Of a stretch of 64,000 nt of DNA, positions 11,216-21,912 are shown one piece after another. The stretch comes from Batkoa obscura. Taxonomy: Eukaryota; Entomophthoromycota; Entomophthoromycetes; Entomophthorales; Batkoaceae. Numbering within the stretch: the first letter of the stretch is position 1; every line of letters starts with the position of its first letter. Position numbers and translations under genes: made by a program. The notes under the pieces are model-generated. The model did no database searches, was not told where the DNA came from, and was given only the letters and a program-made list of their open reading frames with translations. The stretch spans positions 62,001-126,000 of the forward strand of contig JASVEC010000037.1 of assembly GCA_030770535.1 (NCBI GenBank), in the 5' to 3' direction.

Positions 11216-11826
11216 TCACAATTTACTCTTATCTCCGTTACCATTTTTAAAAAACACTGTATGTCTTCCCAAGGCGATTATGACTTTTTTATTATTTTCA
11301 TCCTGTCTAGATATTTCTACTGCTGTAAAAGCTAGACTACGTCCAAATTTCTCCACTTTTGATTCCTTTTAACTACTATTAATAGCCCTTTCAATTTTTT
11401 AATTAATTTACCACTTTGACTTTCTCGCCTACTTTAGCACCAGCCAAATAACTTATATTAATATCCGTTGAAACCCCAAATTTCCCTTTAGGCAAAGTCA
11501 TAACTGCATAGGCACCACCATTATCTATAAGATAGCCTATAAATCCACCATGGAGACTTTGACCAAGATTCTTTAATAAAAAGGTTTAAAAAGTAATCAA
11601 CAGATTAAAAATTGTAACTCTACCAAATGCTTTTTTTCGACAATAAACTCTTGAACAACTCGCCCTTCTTCAGCTTCTATGGTTTGAAAATACTTTAATA
11701 ATATTAGTATGTACTAGTATATTAGAAGCTGTCTACCTTAGGTATTATAGTGCTCGAATAGCCACAATTTTTACGAAAATGCTCTACTACACTTTGTACT
11801 TTATTTACTATTGGATTTTCTGACAT
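11216..11826 (-). CDS. ACOT13-like hotdog-fold acyl-CoA thioesterase, array copy 4 (reverse)
   Basis: Four exons on the reverse strand give 155 codons before TGA; exon 1 is 11737-11826 and exon 4 is 11216-11365. The signature is SLHGGFIGYLIDNGGAYA, then GVSTDINISYLAGAKVGE and ESKVEKFGRSLAFTAVEI. The N-terminal exon is two codons shorter than in the forward copies. Introns end in AAAG as in the forward genes. All junctions keep phase 0. It is the most diverged intact member, so it predates the split between copies 1-3. It keeps the CCAAT-type upstream block of the family. Confidence 0.9.
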
Positions 11827-11916
11827 TGTATAATAAATTAAAAATGAAAACTTTGAAGGTTGGTATTTATATTTAATTTATGGTTGAGTAATTATTGAGA
11901 ATAGTCATTAGAGGAC

Positions 11917-11931
11917 AATCGGAGCCAATAG
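11917..11931 (-). promoter_or_regulatory. Shared CCAAT-type upstream element of thioesterase copy 4
   Basis: Read on the reverse strand this is CTATTGGCTCCGATT, identical to 7701-7715 and at the same distance (90 bp) from the start codon. Sequence around it differs, so the match is not just recent duplication. Confidence 0.6.
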
Positions 11932-12065
11932 TCTTGCGTTCTGAATCATCAATTGTCAAGGTAAGAACTATAAACCTTATTAATTTCAAAGCCAAATTTT
12001 GCAATAATCCGCTTTGCCTCACTAAAGGGCTTTTTGATTTTAAAAAATCAAAACGGAATAATACA

Positions 12066-12164
12066 TTTAATACATTTTTATATCCAAGAATTTTACTAAC
12101 AATTTTTCTACTTAAATAGCGTTAAAAATGGAAAAAGTAATGAAGCGAAAAAAAAACATCTATA
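12066..12164 (+). mobile_element. MITE copy 7 (decayed)
   Basis: Forward copy recognised by AAGAATTTTACTAACAATTT and GGAAAAAGTAATGAAGC; both termini eroded. Confidence 0.6.
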
Positions 12165-12838
12165 AGTATTGCTAATTATGGAGTAGTTCAATATTAGTAT
12201 TACATTTGTTTACTCTTATCCTTCTCATATTATACCATTGATTATGAATAATGAAACAAACCATACTAGAAAATATATATTTGACATTCCAAAGTGATAC
12301 ATTTATTGAAATTTTATATTATTTAGGTGTTTAAATTATAAACAATAAATTGCTAAAGTAAATATTAGTTCTTTATAGAGTAGGAGCTTGTGAGTTAACT
12401 CTGCGCTTTCGGTTTAATATGCTGTTCTTCATCTATCCTCCCTTACCTTAATATATTTTATTCTCAGCTTTTTAATTTATTTTTAAAAAAATGTCTGTGA
12501 ACTCGTGGTAGCTTTGAGTGGTTTATAAAAGAGATACTTGAAATTCCCTAAAACAATACTAGAAGTAATATTGGTTGAAGTTTTTGTATGTCAGATACAT
12601 CTAGTTTGATATTGAGTCTTTTAATAATATGCAATATAATTCAAAACATTAGTGTATAGCCATTTAATGGTCCTGGGCTTACGTTAATATTGCAATATTT
12701 CATTAAATGATAGTTACTTTTATAAAATAAACACTATTACTGCTCTTGTTTTCTATTCCTATTTAGATTAATCAAAATAAGTGTGATTTCAATCTTTTTT
12801 TTCTCCTTCACACTATTTGAAAGCCTGATCAAATAGAA

Positions 12839-12943
12839 ATTGGGAGTGTTTTTTTTGACTTCATTATTTTTTTCATTTTTTAAGTGTTACTTAAGCGGAA
12901 AATTTGTTAGTAAAATTCTTAAACACAAAAAATACATTTCTAT
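12839..12943 (-). mobile_element. MITE copy 8
   Basis: Reverse copy; GGGAGTGTTTTTTTTGACTT at the left, ACATTTCTATT at the right. Confidence 0.8.
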
Positions 12944-13048
12944 TTGCTTAAAAAACACAAATCAAACAGCTTAACTAAATGTAAACACTTAGAAATTTTC
13001 TCAGCTAAAAGATCCAGTAATTAGTCAAACTTTAGTAGTGTTTTAAAA

Positions 13049-13153
13049 TATGGGGATATGTTTTTGTGTTTAAGAATTTTACTAATAATTTTTCTACTCA
13101 AATAGCGCTTAAAAAATAGAAAAAGTGATGAAACCAAAAAAAACATCCCCATA
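13049..13153 (+). mobile_element. MITE copy 9
   Basis: Forward copy close to consensus with both ends whole (TATGGGGATAT and ACATCCCCATA); a good reference copy. Confidence 0.93.
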
Positions 13154-14032
13154 TAATAAAGCAGGGCTTGATTGAATTCTTTAATATGTAACATAATACT
13201 TGCTTGGATAAGCTCAACTGGAAGGTCTTATTTAAACTAATAAAAACCAAAACTTTAAGCTATAATTCTCCTCTTTGATATTGTAAAAATATACATTTCA
13301 TATTCTAAACTGTTATATAATTAGTTTTATTTCTTTACTTCTAGTGTGTTATTACTCTCTGTTACAATAATATGAATTTTCAAACTAACCATTACTATTC
13401 TATAAATCATAAATTGGTTCTAAAACTATAATAATAGCAACTATTATTATCATAAGCAGTTTAATTGTAAAAAATATGTAAAGGATTATTGCTAAATAAA
13501 AAAACTTTGTTATGGATAAACTTTTTAGTTATAACTTTTATTTATAATTGAGCTTCATACTATGAAAATGAAGTAAGAAGACCAAAGAATGATATTGCAA
13601 TCACTTAGAATCATAATTTAACACATCATAATCTTAAGTCTAAGATAAAGGAAGGCCTGGCGTTTTGATCTATCTCATTAATTAAAATTAACTATTAAAC
13701 TGTGCTAATTCATAAAGTAGATGCCACCTAAATAGTAATTATTTTTAACCCATGCTAAAATGATGCCAATATCTTATAATATTGCGCCATATCATCAAAA
13801 ATTGACTCATCATTAAAGAAATGATGCCATCAAAAAAACCAACTGGGATTTTAACTATATTTAGCAATTTTTAAGCCAAAAGCTCAATGCTTTTAAACTT
13901 TTATTCAAATTCTTAACTAAATTCCAGTAGTCACATAATAAAAAGGAATCATCAACCATTATAAAAACTCAAAAAATGGAAAATAAATCAATTTTCAATT
14001 TTCAAAAAAAATTACAAAGCTAATAATCCCAA

Positions 14033-16013
14033 ATGGTTGAACTCACATCCGCGAATATAGAACTCCATAATAACCAATGGTTACAAAGTGATTTAAGTTT
14101 ATGTTCACCAATACCCCCAAATACACCCCATGCCGTTTCTGTATCATTACCAAAATGGAAAGATAATATAGATTATGAAGAAGGTAATCCTAGAGTAATG
14201 GATATTATGAAATCAGGTTATCCTAGATTTTGTATTCATGAATCTGTGGTGAAGGTAAATTTTGTTTATCATCAATATTTAAGAGATTGTAGTATTGATA
14301 ATTTTGTTTTTTCTACTCTAGTTAAATGAACAATTAGCTAAAAGAGTTGGCAGGGTAGGCTCAATATGTTATTCTTTTCCATCCAAAAGGATAGTTGAAG
14401 AATGTAAAAAATTTGTCATTTATCATTGTAATCAACAACAACGATTAGTATTAGATTCATTAATACTAGCTGAATATCAAATTAGTTCTATTGATAATGA
14501 TAAATTACCAACAGTCACATTACATTTGATATTTTTTGATCAAATATTACAACCTTTAATAAAACAATTTTGGCAACATACAGGAGAAATTATAACTTCT
14601 AGATTAGCAGAACATTGCTTAAATTGTTTAAAAACACCAACTTCTCCTAATAATACGAACATAATAGCTAAAAAAAATCAACGATATAGGAAATATACTA
14701 AAGAAAATGCAGTTGAATCAGAAGTTAGTGAAACTTTTGATCCTATATTTATTGAAGAAAGATATGGACGTAATTTGTCTATTGAATTTGTTCATTTGGC
14801 TAAATTATCATTGAAAAAAAGAATTAAGTTGGGAAATCAATTGAACAATGATTTAGTAAATGATACTGAGAAATTGAATGGAATTGAAGATGTATTTCTT
14901 TATCCTACTGGTATGTCAGCTATTTATAATGCTCATAGGCTGGTATTAAATACTATTGGTGAGTTTAAAACTGTTTGTTTTGGGTAATATTTATTTTATT
15001 TTATTTCCTATTAATACTAATATTAATACTTTATTAACATAGTTTTCCTTACACAGATACTTTAAAAATCCTTCAGAAATTTGGTACGGGTTGTTATTTC
15101 CTTGGTCATGGAGATAACTCTGATATAGAATTATTAGAGAATATTTTACTAAAAGAAAAAATATCAGCTTTATTTTGTGAATTCCCAGGAAATCCGTTAC
15201 TAAAATCAGTAGATTTATTGAAGCTTAGACAATTGGCAGATAAATTTGGGTTTATTATTATAGTGGATGATACCCTTGGTAGTTTTATTAACATTAATGT
15301 GAGTGAAGTAGCAGATATTATGGTATCTAGTTTAACAAAGATATTTTCAGGAGATAGTAATGTTATGGGAGGAAGGTAAATACAATAACAATGATAAAAA
15401 GTAATAATTAAGCTAAATATTATTTTATTTTAGTTTAGTAGTATCATCCAAATCAAAACATTATAACATGTTAAAACGAGGATTAAACCAATTATATGAA
15501 GATTTACTATGGTATGAAGATATATTATTTCTAGAAAGAAATTCTAGAACGTTTGAGACTAGAGTTAAAAAAATTAATCAATCTACAGAAATTTTATGTG
15601 ATTATTTAAAATCCCATTCATTAGGTAAGTATTAATGTACGATAAACTAATTAGCATTAATATGTTATTTAATAGTTCATCGAATCCATTATCCTAAATA
15701 TACGACTCCTTCCCACTACCAGCAATTCAAAACATCCAACGGTGGTTATGGAAGTTTATTTTCAATTGAATTTAAAAACGAATTGAATGCAATTACATTT
15801 TATGATAATTTACTTACAGCAAAAGGCCCTTCATTAGGTACGAATTTTACTTTGGTTTGTCCTTATACTTTATTAGCTCATTACAATGAATTGGATTGGG
15901 CAAAACAATTTGGTGTTAATTCTAATTTAGTTCGAGTAGCAATAGGATTAGAAGATATTGATTGGTTGAAAGAAGCATTTGGAAGAGCTTTGAAATCGAT
16001 TGAGCATCCATAA
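14033..16013 (+). CDS. Cystathionine gamma-synthase, fungal STR2-like (PLP enzyme)
   Basis: Predicted to join an activated homoserine ester with cysteine to make cystathionine (transsulfuration toward methionine). Five exons (14033-14254, 14322-14983, 15043-15375, 15434-15624, 15676-16013) sum to 582 codons with stop. The N-terminus carries the fungal signature [17 protein letters not shown] and [19 protein letters not shown]. The PLP domain shows [14 protein letters not shown], the cofactor-binding aspartate in IVDDTLG, and the Schiff-base lysine in [17 protein letters not shown]. The C-terminal domain ends [19 protein letters not shown]. Length agrees with yeast Str2-type enzymes (about 600). 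It faces URI1 tail to tail. A diverged relative of the other transsulfuration enzyme lies 6 kb downstream. Confidence 0.93.
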
Positions 16014-16245
16014 ATGGGTTAAATTGAGTTATAAAAATGAAATTAGATGTTATTAACTACATTTATTATTTATCATTCTTGTAATTATATTTAGAATTTG
16101 ATTTATTTTACATTTTCTTATGTTTATTTATTACCAATAGAAACTTAAATATCATACTCTAATTTAACTTTCTATAAAGCCATTTTAGCATATTTAAAAT
16201 CAAATAAAAAGTTAATTGCATCAACATTTATTCACTGTCAAAATA

Positions 16246-17953
16246 TCAAATATCCCCTGCCATTCTAGCTGCTTTAAACTTAGATACCTTCTTTGGCTTT
16301 CTAAAATTTTTAACTTCTTCACTCTTACCATTCTCTTTCTTTGGAGCTTCTTCATAAGTATCAAAAGTATATCTATTAATTTCTTTCTATAAAAAAATAA
16401 ACAATATTAATCATTCTTAATCAATCGAAGTTTAAATAAATAATTTTTTTAATAATAATTACCTCTTCCCTTTCTTCTAAAGAAGTAGAAAATCCCCCTT
16501 GGCTAGCAATTAATTGATTTCTTCTTTCATGGTATAAGTTATTAATCTAAATAATAACAAAATAAATAATGAACAATAAACAGATCATCATAAACAATCA
16601 ACTAACTCCACTTACCATTTCAAACTCTAATGCCCCTTCCAATCTGTCATAATCAATAATTTCTGGTGTCTCTTTCTCAATAACTTTCATTTTCATAGTT
16701 TGAGTATCTTTATTACTAGCACCTTTACCTTTAGTTATTGATTTCTTTTTATCTCTTACATCTACAACAGCAATATTATCATCTTCTCCAATTTCTTCAA
16801 TTCCTGAAGTATCCCTCATTAACATATCAAAATAAGGATTTTTACGAAATTCTTCTGGTGTACGATGAGAAGACTCTTTGACTGTATTTGAAAAACTAAC
16901 TTGTTTTTTATTCTTATTCCCTCCTTTTTCTTCTTTATTCATTACTCCTCTTTGTTTCTTTCCTTTTTCTTTAATCTGGTTACTGAGCCCATAAACTTCT
17001 TCTTCTTCATTATCTTCCATTTTCATTCCATTCATAGCATAATTCAAACCTTCTAAATAATTATCATCTTCATCTTCTGATTCTTCACCTTCTCTATGTT
17101 TTGGATAAGGTTTATATTCTTCTTCCGATTCTTCTTGATGTAAACCTCTTTTTTCTTCTTCTCTAATTTATCTAAATACAACCGAATAGCTCTTTCTTCT
17201 TCAATTTCTTTTTGTGTTTTAACGCGGTATCTTTCTGTTGCTTTTGATTTTGGTTTTGGAGCTGGTATGTTTACTTCAATCACTAATTAAAAATAATAAT
17301 TGAGTTAATAAATTTGAGTTAATAAATTTGAATTTTATAAAAGTAATAAGTGAATAACTTACCATTTTCTTCTTCTTCAGAAGAATGATATTCTTCTCGG
17401 ATTTCAACTATTTTGTTACCATATTCATCATACTGTAAAATAACAAATCAATAAAAAATAAGAATAAAAACTTAATTTTAATTTTAAAATAAATTTTACC
17501 TTTTGGCTCTCTTCACCAAATAAATTATCAGCTAACTTAGCTTTATTATCTAGTAATTGAATATCTGATTCTAAACTTTCTATTTGTGTTTTTATAATTG
17601 CTTTTCTTCGAGCAATGATTTGTTTACTTTGTTCACCACTCCTTAATGTAAACCAATTTTCACCTAATAATACCATATATTCATTAGTATTCACTAAAGT
17701 TCCTGGCATTAAAGCTAAGGGACCTATAGGGACCTATTTGATAGTTAATAATTAAAAACAATAAAACCTAATAACTTAGTCTAATTACCATCACTTCATG
17801 TTTTAATTTTTTTGGCAAATCGATCAACAACTCATCAACTTTATCATATTCTTGTAATAAATTAGTTTGTGTGGATAATTCAAAATTGATTTCTTTTTTT
17901 TGGTTTTTTATAGATTCTAAAAATAGTTGAGTTTTTGAGTTGAGTTCCTTCAT
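16246..17953 (-). CDS. URI1: URI1/Bud27-like unconventional prefoldin, with a reading-frame break
   Basis: Prefoldin-like scaffold linked to RNA polymerase assembly and TOR signalling. Six exons: 17789-17953, 17500-17733, 17363-17432, 16616-17282, 16463-16546, 16246-16386. Exons 1-2 hold the alpha-prefoldin coiled coil and its hairpin (GPLALMPGTLVNTNEYMVLLG ENWF, broken here for length). The middle is acidic and Lys-rich, and the C-terminus ends VSKFKAARMAGDI, the usual URI tail. Exon lengths sum to 1361, one short of a multiple of three. Inside exon 4, near an A6 run at 17149-17154, the frame must move by -1 to go from QKEIEEERAIRLYLDKL to the downstream acidic frame. This may be an indel, an assembly error or real frameshifting. 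Divergent from PEX19, 239 bp between the start codons. Confidence 0.85.
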
Positions 17954-18192
17954 TATTATGTCTATTTAATATATAAATACAATACAACTTGACTAAAAGT
18001 GTCAACCTTATTTATCTTTTAACCTATCGGTTTTTTATTCATTAAGTTGCAATATTTGCAGAAAAGAGGGATGAGTTGAACAAAATTTGCAACCTTTGAT
18101 AGCCACCTACGTTTTTCAGACTTTCGGTATCATTATCCCTTAAATTTAATTATACTTTTGTTGATAATTTAAACTCTTTTAACTTAATCAAA

Positions 18193-19359
18193 ATGGCTGA
18201 TGAAACAATCCCAATAAAACATACTGAAAATGAAGTTGAAGTTGAAGAAGACATTGATGATCTATTAGATGGTAAGTAAACTTCTTTCTTTCTTTTTTCT
18301 TATATTCATAAACCCTCATTATTTTCTAAATTAATACCCTCACCTTTCTCTCTATATAGATGCTTTGGAGTCCTTTTCTAAAGTAAATATTGAAAAGACG
18401 TCCCAAAAAAATCCAGAGCCTACTCTAGATTTCAATTTTGAAGAAGAATTTGCTAAAGAATTAAGTAAAGGTATGGAAGATTTATTAAAAAAAGCGAATA
18501 ATGGGGAAGATTTAGATGCTAGTATGGAAAATTTGATCAAATCAGCAACCTCAAAGAATTCATTTCAATCAACAATGGATCAGACAATGAATAAGTTGAA
18601 AAATAGTAATGAACAAGTGAAGGTAAGTTGAATGTTTAGATTTTTTTATAATGTATATTTAAAATTAATGAATATTGATTGATGTAATATTTTAGTCTGA
18701 AGTTAAAGAAGATAACATGGATTCATTTATGGAAGATTTAATGAGTCAAGTTGGGGATATGACGAATAGTGGCGATTTTGAAAAAACAATTGAAGGTTTA
18801 ATTACTCAAATTATGAATAAAGATTTACTTTATGAACCAATGAAGGATTTAGTAGAAAAGGTAAGTCAATCTCAATACACATTAATATTTATAAAATTTA
18901 AAGCAGTTTTTTAATTGATTGATTTTTATTACTGTTATAGTATCCAGAATGGTTAGAATTAAACAAAGATAAACTTAACAAAGAAGAATTGGATAAATAT
19001 CAAAAACAATATACTATTGTACAACAAGTTATTAAGGAGTTTGATTTACAAGAATTAGATGCGGAAGGTAATGTTAAATCTACACCAGAAAATACAAAGA
19101 GTCAAGTAAAGGTTATGGATTTAATGCAAGAGGTAAGGGGTTAATCTTTTTATTTATTTGTTATACTTGTTTTGTCTTTATAATGATTTAAATTAATTGA
19201 TCCCTTGGATGATTTATTAATATTTTTATATTCTTTTAGATGCAAGAATTAGGCCAGCCACCTGCTGAATTACTTAAGATGGTTTCACCTGGATTAGAAG
19301 TTGGTGAAGATGGTCAACCTAAATTACCTAAAGAGTTGGAAGAATGTAATATTATGTAA
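18193..19359 (+). CDS. PEX19: Peroxin 19, farnesylated peroxisomal membrane protein receptor
   Basis: Cytosolic chaperone and import receptor for peroxisomal membrane proteins. Five exons (18193-18271, 18360-18622, 18696-18860, 18941-19132, 19240-19359) give 272 residues. Recognisable parts are the acidic N-terminus with EDIDDLLDDALESFSK (Pex3-binding region), the Met-rich helical middle (MDSFMEDLMSQVGDM), YPEWLELNKDKL in the C-terminal domain, and LGQPPAELLKMVSPGLE near the end. The protein finishes with CNIM, a CaaX farnesylation box that fits the family. All introns are GTAAG..TAG type. Size is close to other fungal Pex19 proteins (about 300). Confidence 0.95.
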
Positions 19360-19831
19360 TCATAATGGATTATGTTATAGGCTCTCTTTCCATCTTTTTT
19401 TAATATTAAAAAATTACTAATACTTCTTTGAATAATTATGGTATTTTATTATTATTATTTATTTTTATGTTGAATACTATGTTCAATAACTATTATTTAT
19501 ATTTAAGGGTTTTTTTTTGGTCCCACTACTTTTCCCATTTTTTAAGTGCTATTTGAGTAGAAAGATTATTAGTAAAATTCTTAAATAAAAGATACATCCC
19601 TATTTGATGTATCAAGCTTTAGATAATGGATTTTTGTTTTAAGCAAATTATAAATTTTTATTTATTTATGAAGTTGTTTGTATTGATTGATGTTCTACAT
19701 ATGACTAACACTATTTTCATATTAGACAATTAACTCAATACATATACAATCTTTAAAATCCTCATAAAAAACCAAATAGATTATATTAATGAAGCATGAG
19801 TTTTATTTGAATTGCTCGATAATTTCCCAAT
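19360..19831. other. Convergent spacer between PEX19 and TMEM14, with one MITE
   Basis: Contains a reverse MITE copy at 19506-19603, about 150 bp past the PEX19 stop. Nothing else is seen. Confidence 0.55.
19506..19603 (-). mobile_element. MITE copy 10
   Basis: Reverse copy in the PEX19 3' spacer; ACATCCCTATT at the right, left end eroded. Confidence 0.8.
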
Positions 19832-20335
19832 TCATTTTAACAGTGGAAGTGAGTATTTGATTGACATTAACAAACTTAAAGCATATTAATGAATCGCTCG
19901 ATTTAATTAATTTGAAAGAAGTGCTCTTACCTTAACGCAGAGATCAATCCAGCTGGCATAAACTTACCACTATTCGAAAACCTCAAACCCATTACAACTA
20001 ATAAGATTAAACTTAAAGCTAAATAAAGAAATCATATTAACACCAATATACCAACTTAAAACAGTCACACAATTCTAATAAATAAATTGATTTTTACCTA
20101 ATGATAAATAAACATCATTTTGATTTTTAGAAACTCTATTAGCTGCATAAGCTAATAATCCACCAAAAGTTAATCCCATAGAAAGGGAAGGCACACTACC
20201 TAAGAATAGAGAATAATATCAGTAATCTGAGATGAATTTCAATGAGTATTAAATCTTTTAATTACCTGCTTTAATATAACCAATGCTACCACCAATAGCA
20301 ACGATAGCTGCATAAGCATAACCTAGATAATCCAT
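19832..20335 (-). CDS. TMEM14 family small membrane protein
   Basis: Small membrane protein of the Tmemb_14 (UPF0136) family; animal TMEM14C acts in mitochondrial haem synthesis, but the fungal role is unclear. Four exons (20266-20335, 20098-20199, 19931-20018, 19832-19874) sum to 101 codons with the stop. The start MDYLGYAYAAIVAIGGSIGY, the middle SLSMGLTFGGLLAYAA and the later GLRFSNSGKFMPAGLISAL are typical: three to four short glycine-rich helices and the PAG loop. Length (100 residues) equals the family norm. It lies tail to tail with PEX19. Confidence 0.88.
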
Positions 20336-20478
20336 TTTCTTTGTTTTTGAATTAGAGACTGATTGAAAACTTTAAGTTTAGTGAAGTCACCTATTCAAAG
20401 CTTGAAGCTGAGTGATATTATTTCAGCCAATAATGTTTACACATTCGCTTTTTTAGCTAAAGTTTATATAATTTTTTG

Positions 20479-20584
20479 TATGTAGATATATTTTTGCTTA
20501 AGAATTTACTAACAGTCTTTCTACTCAAAATAGTACGTGAAAAAATGAAAAAAGTGATGAAATTAAAAAAAACGCCCCTATATA
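20479..20584 (+). mobile_element. MITE copy 11
   Basis: Forward copy, ends TATGTAGATAT and ACGCCCCTATA. Confidence 0.82.
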
Positions 20585-21185
20585 TTCCTGTAAAATTTCA
20601 TAAAAAACATTTACCATAAAGTATACATCCACTTTCGCCTTGATAGTTATTTTAAATAAGCTTATATAGTTTATTTAAATAACATTATTAAATATTGTTT
20701 TATTTATTAGCTTTATAATTAACTATATTGTACTATAATAACCATTTAAATTATTTATAAAATTGCAATTAGTTTTGTAATCAATTTAGTTATAATTTAC
20801 ATAAAATTCAAGATTTTTTTATTTAGATTTGCTATAAAAACTTTTACTACTTAATTATAAAAAATGTTGCTTTTGTATCTGATATCTATATTTAATAGTT
20901 ATAATAGAAAATTATAGCTATTATTATATTTTTTATATATAATTGTTTCATATATAATATATATTAATATAATAGCTTAACTTTCTAAGTTATTTTTTAA
21001 TACTAGCCTTTCTAACAAAACTATTGAGTTTTTTATGACATTCATATAGATCTTATAACTCAACTTTATTTTAGTTATATAAACTAAGACTTTTTAACTT
21101 ATAGTTAGTTAATTAAACTAAAATTGCTTTTAACTTTAATTATCAAATATCAGCTTTTATAATAATATAACATTTATTATTAATA

Positions 21186-21282
21186 TATATATAAATATAT
21201 TTATTTATTTAATGATTTTACTGATAATCTTTTTTTCTAGATTGCACTTAAAAAAAAAGAAAAAAGTAAAAAACACTTATAT
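21186..21282 (+). mobile_element. MITE copy 12 (decayed)
   Basis: Forward copy, only the TTTTACTGATAATC and CTTAAAA core is readable; ends degraded to AT repeats. Confidence 0.45.
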
Positions 21283-21912
21283 TTTATTATTTAAATTTCT
21301 TGTAAATTTTTTTATAATGTTAAATAAGATTAGAAACCTTTAAAAACTAAAAGCCAGCTTAATATTAAAATTTTGTTTAATTTATGATATAAGAATAAAG
21401 CAGTAATAATGCAAATAACTAATTAATATAAACAACTACTAACTATAATATATAAAATCTAAAAAAAAGATATATAAATAGCTAACTTATTAAGCTGTAT
21501 TAAAATATATATTATAAAGTTTTTCCCTTTTAATAAGCAGAAGATCTTATCATATTTTTAGTTATAATGTTTAAATATTAGTATTTAATTTTATTTAATA
21601 AGTGTGAAATTATACTAAATTAGAAGCTCATTTCAAATTCAATTTTAAAAGTGAGAAACTGGCTAATTAAAAATAAGATAAAATAACTAATTAGATATTT
21701 GGAGTCAAAATACTCAACTAGTTATTTACTTAGATTTAATTATCAAATATTAACATTCTTATTTAATTCTAGAACAAGTTTCCAATTTAATCAAACTTAT
21801 TCAGAATTGTCTTTAACAATTGCTTCATTTTTATTTTGAATGATGTCAACAAATATGTTTTTAGTTCACTAAAAATAATTTTCAAGATTTTACTTCTTTT
21901 AATAAAATTAGA

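Larger units (their letters stand above)
11827..14032. other. Intergenic with three MITE copies
   Basis: Contains the thioesterase copy 4 promoter (element at 11917-11931), MITE copies at 12066-12164, 12839-12943 and 13049-13153, and otherwise featureless AT-rich DNA. The last 100 bp precede the STR2-like gene. Confidence 0.5.
20336..21912. other. Very AT-rich intergenic region with two MITE copies
   Basis: Extremely AT-rich with no supported gene. It holds a clear MITE copy (20479-20584) and a badly decayed one (21186-21282). Confidence 0.5.
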
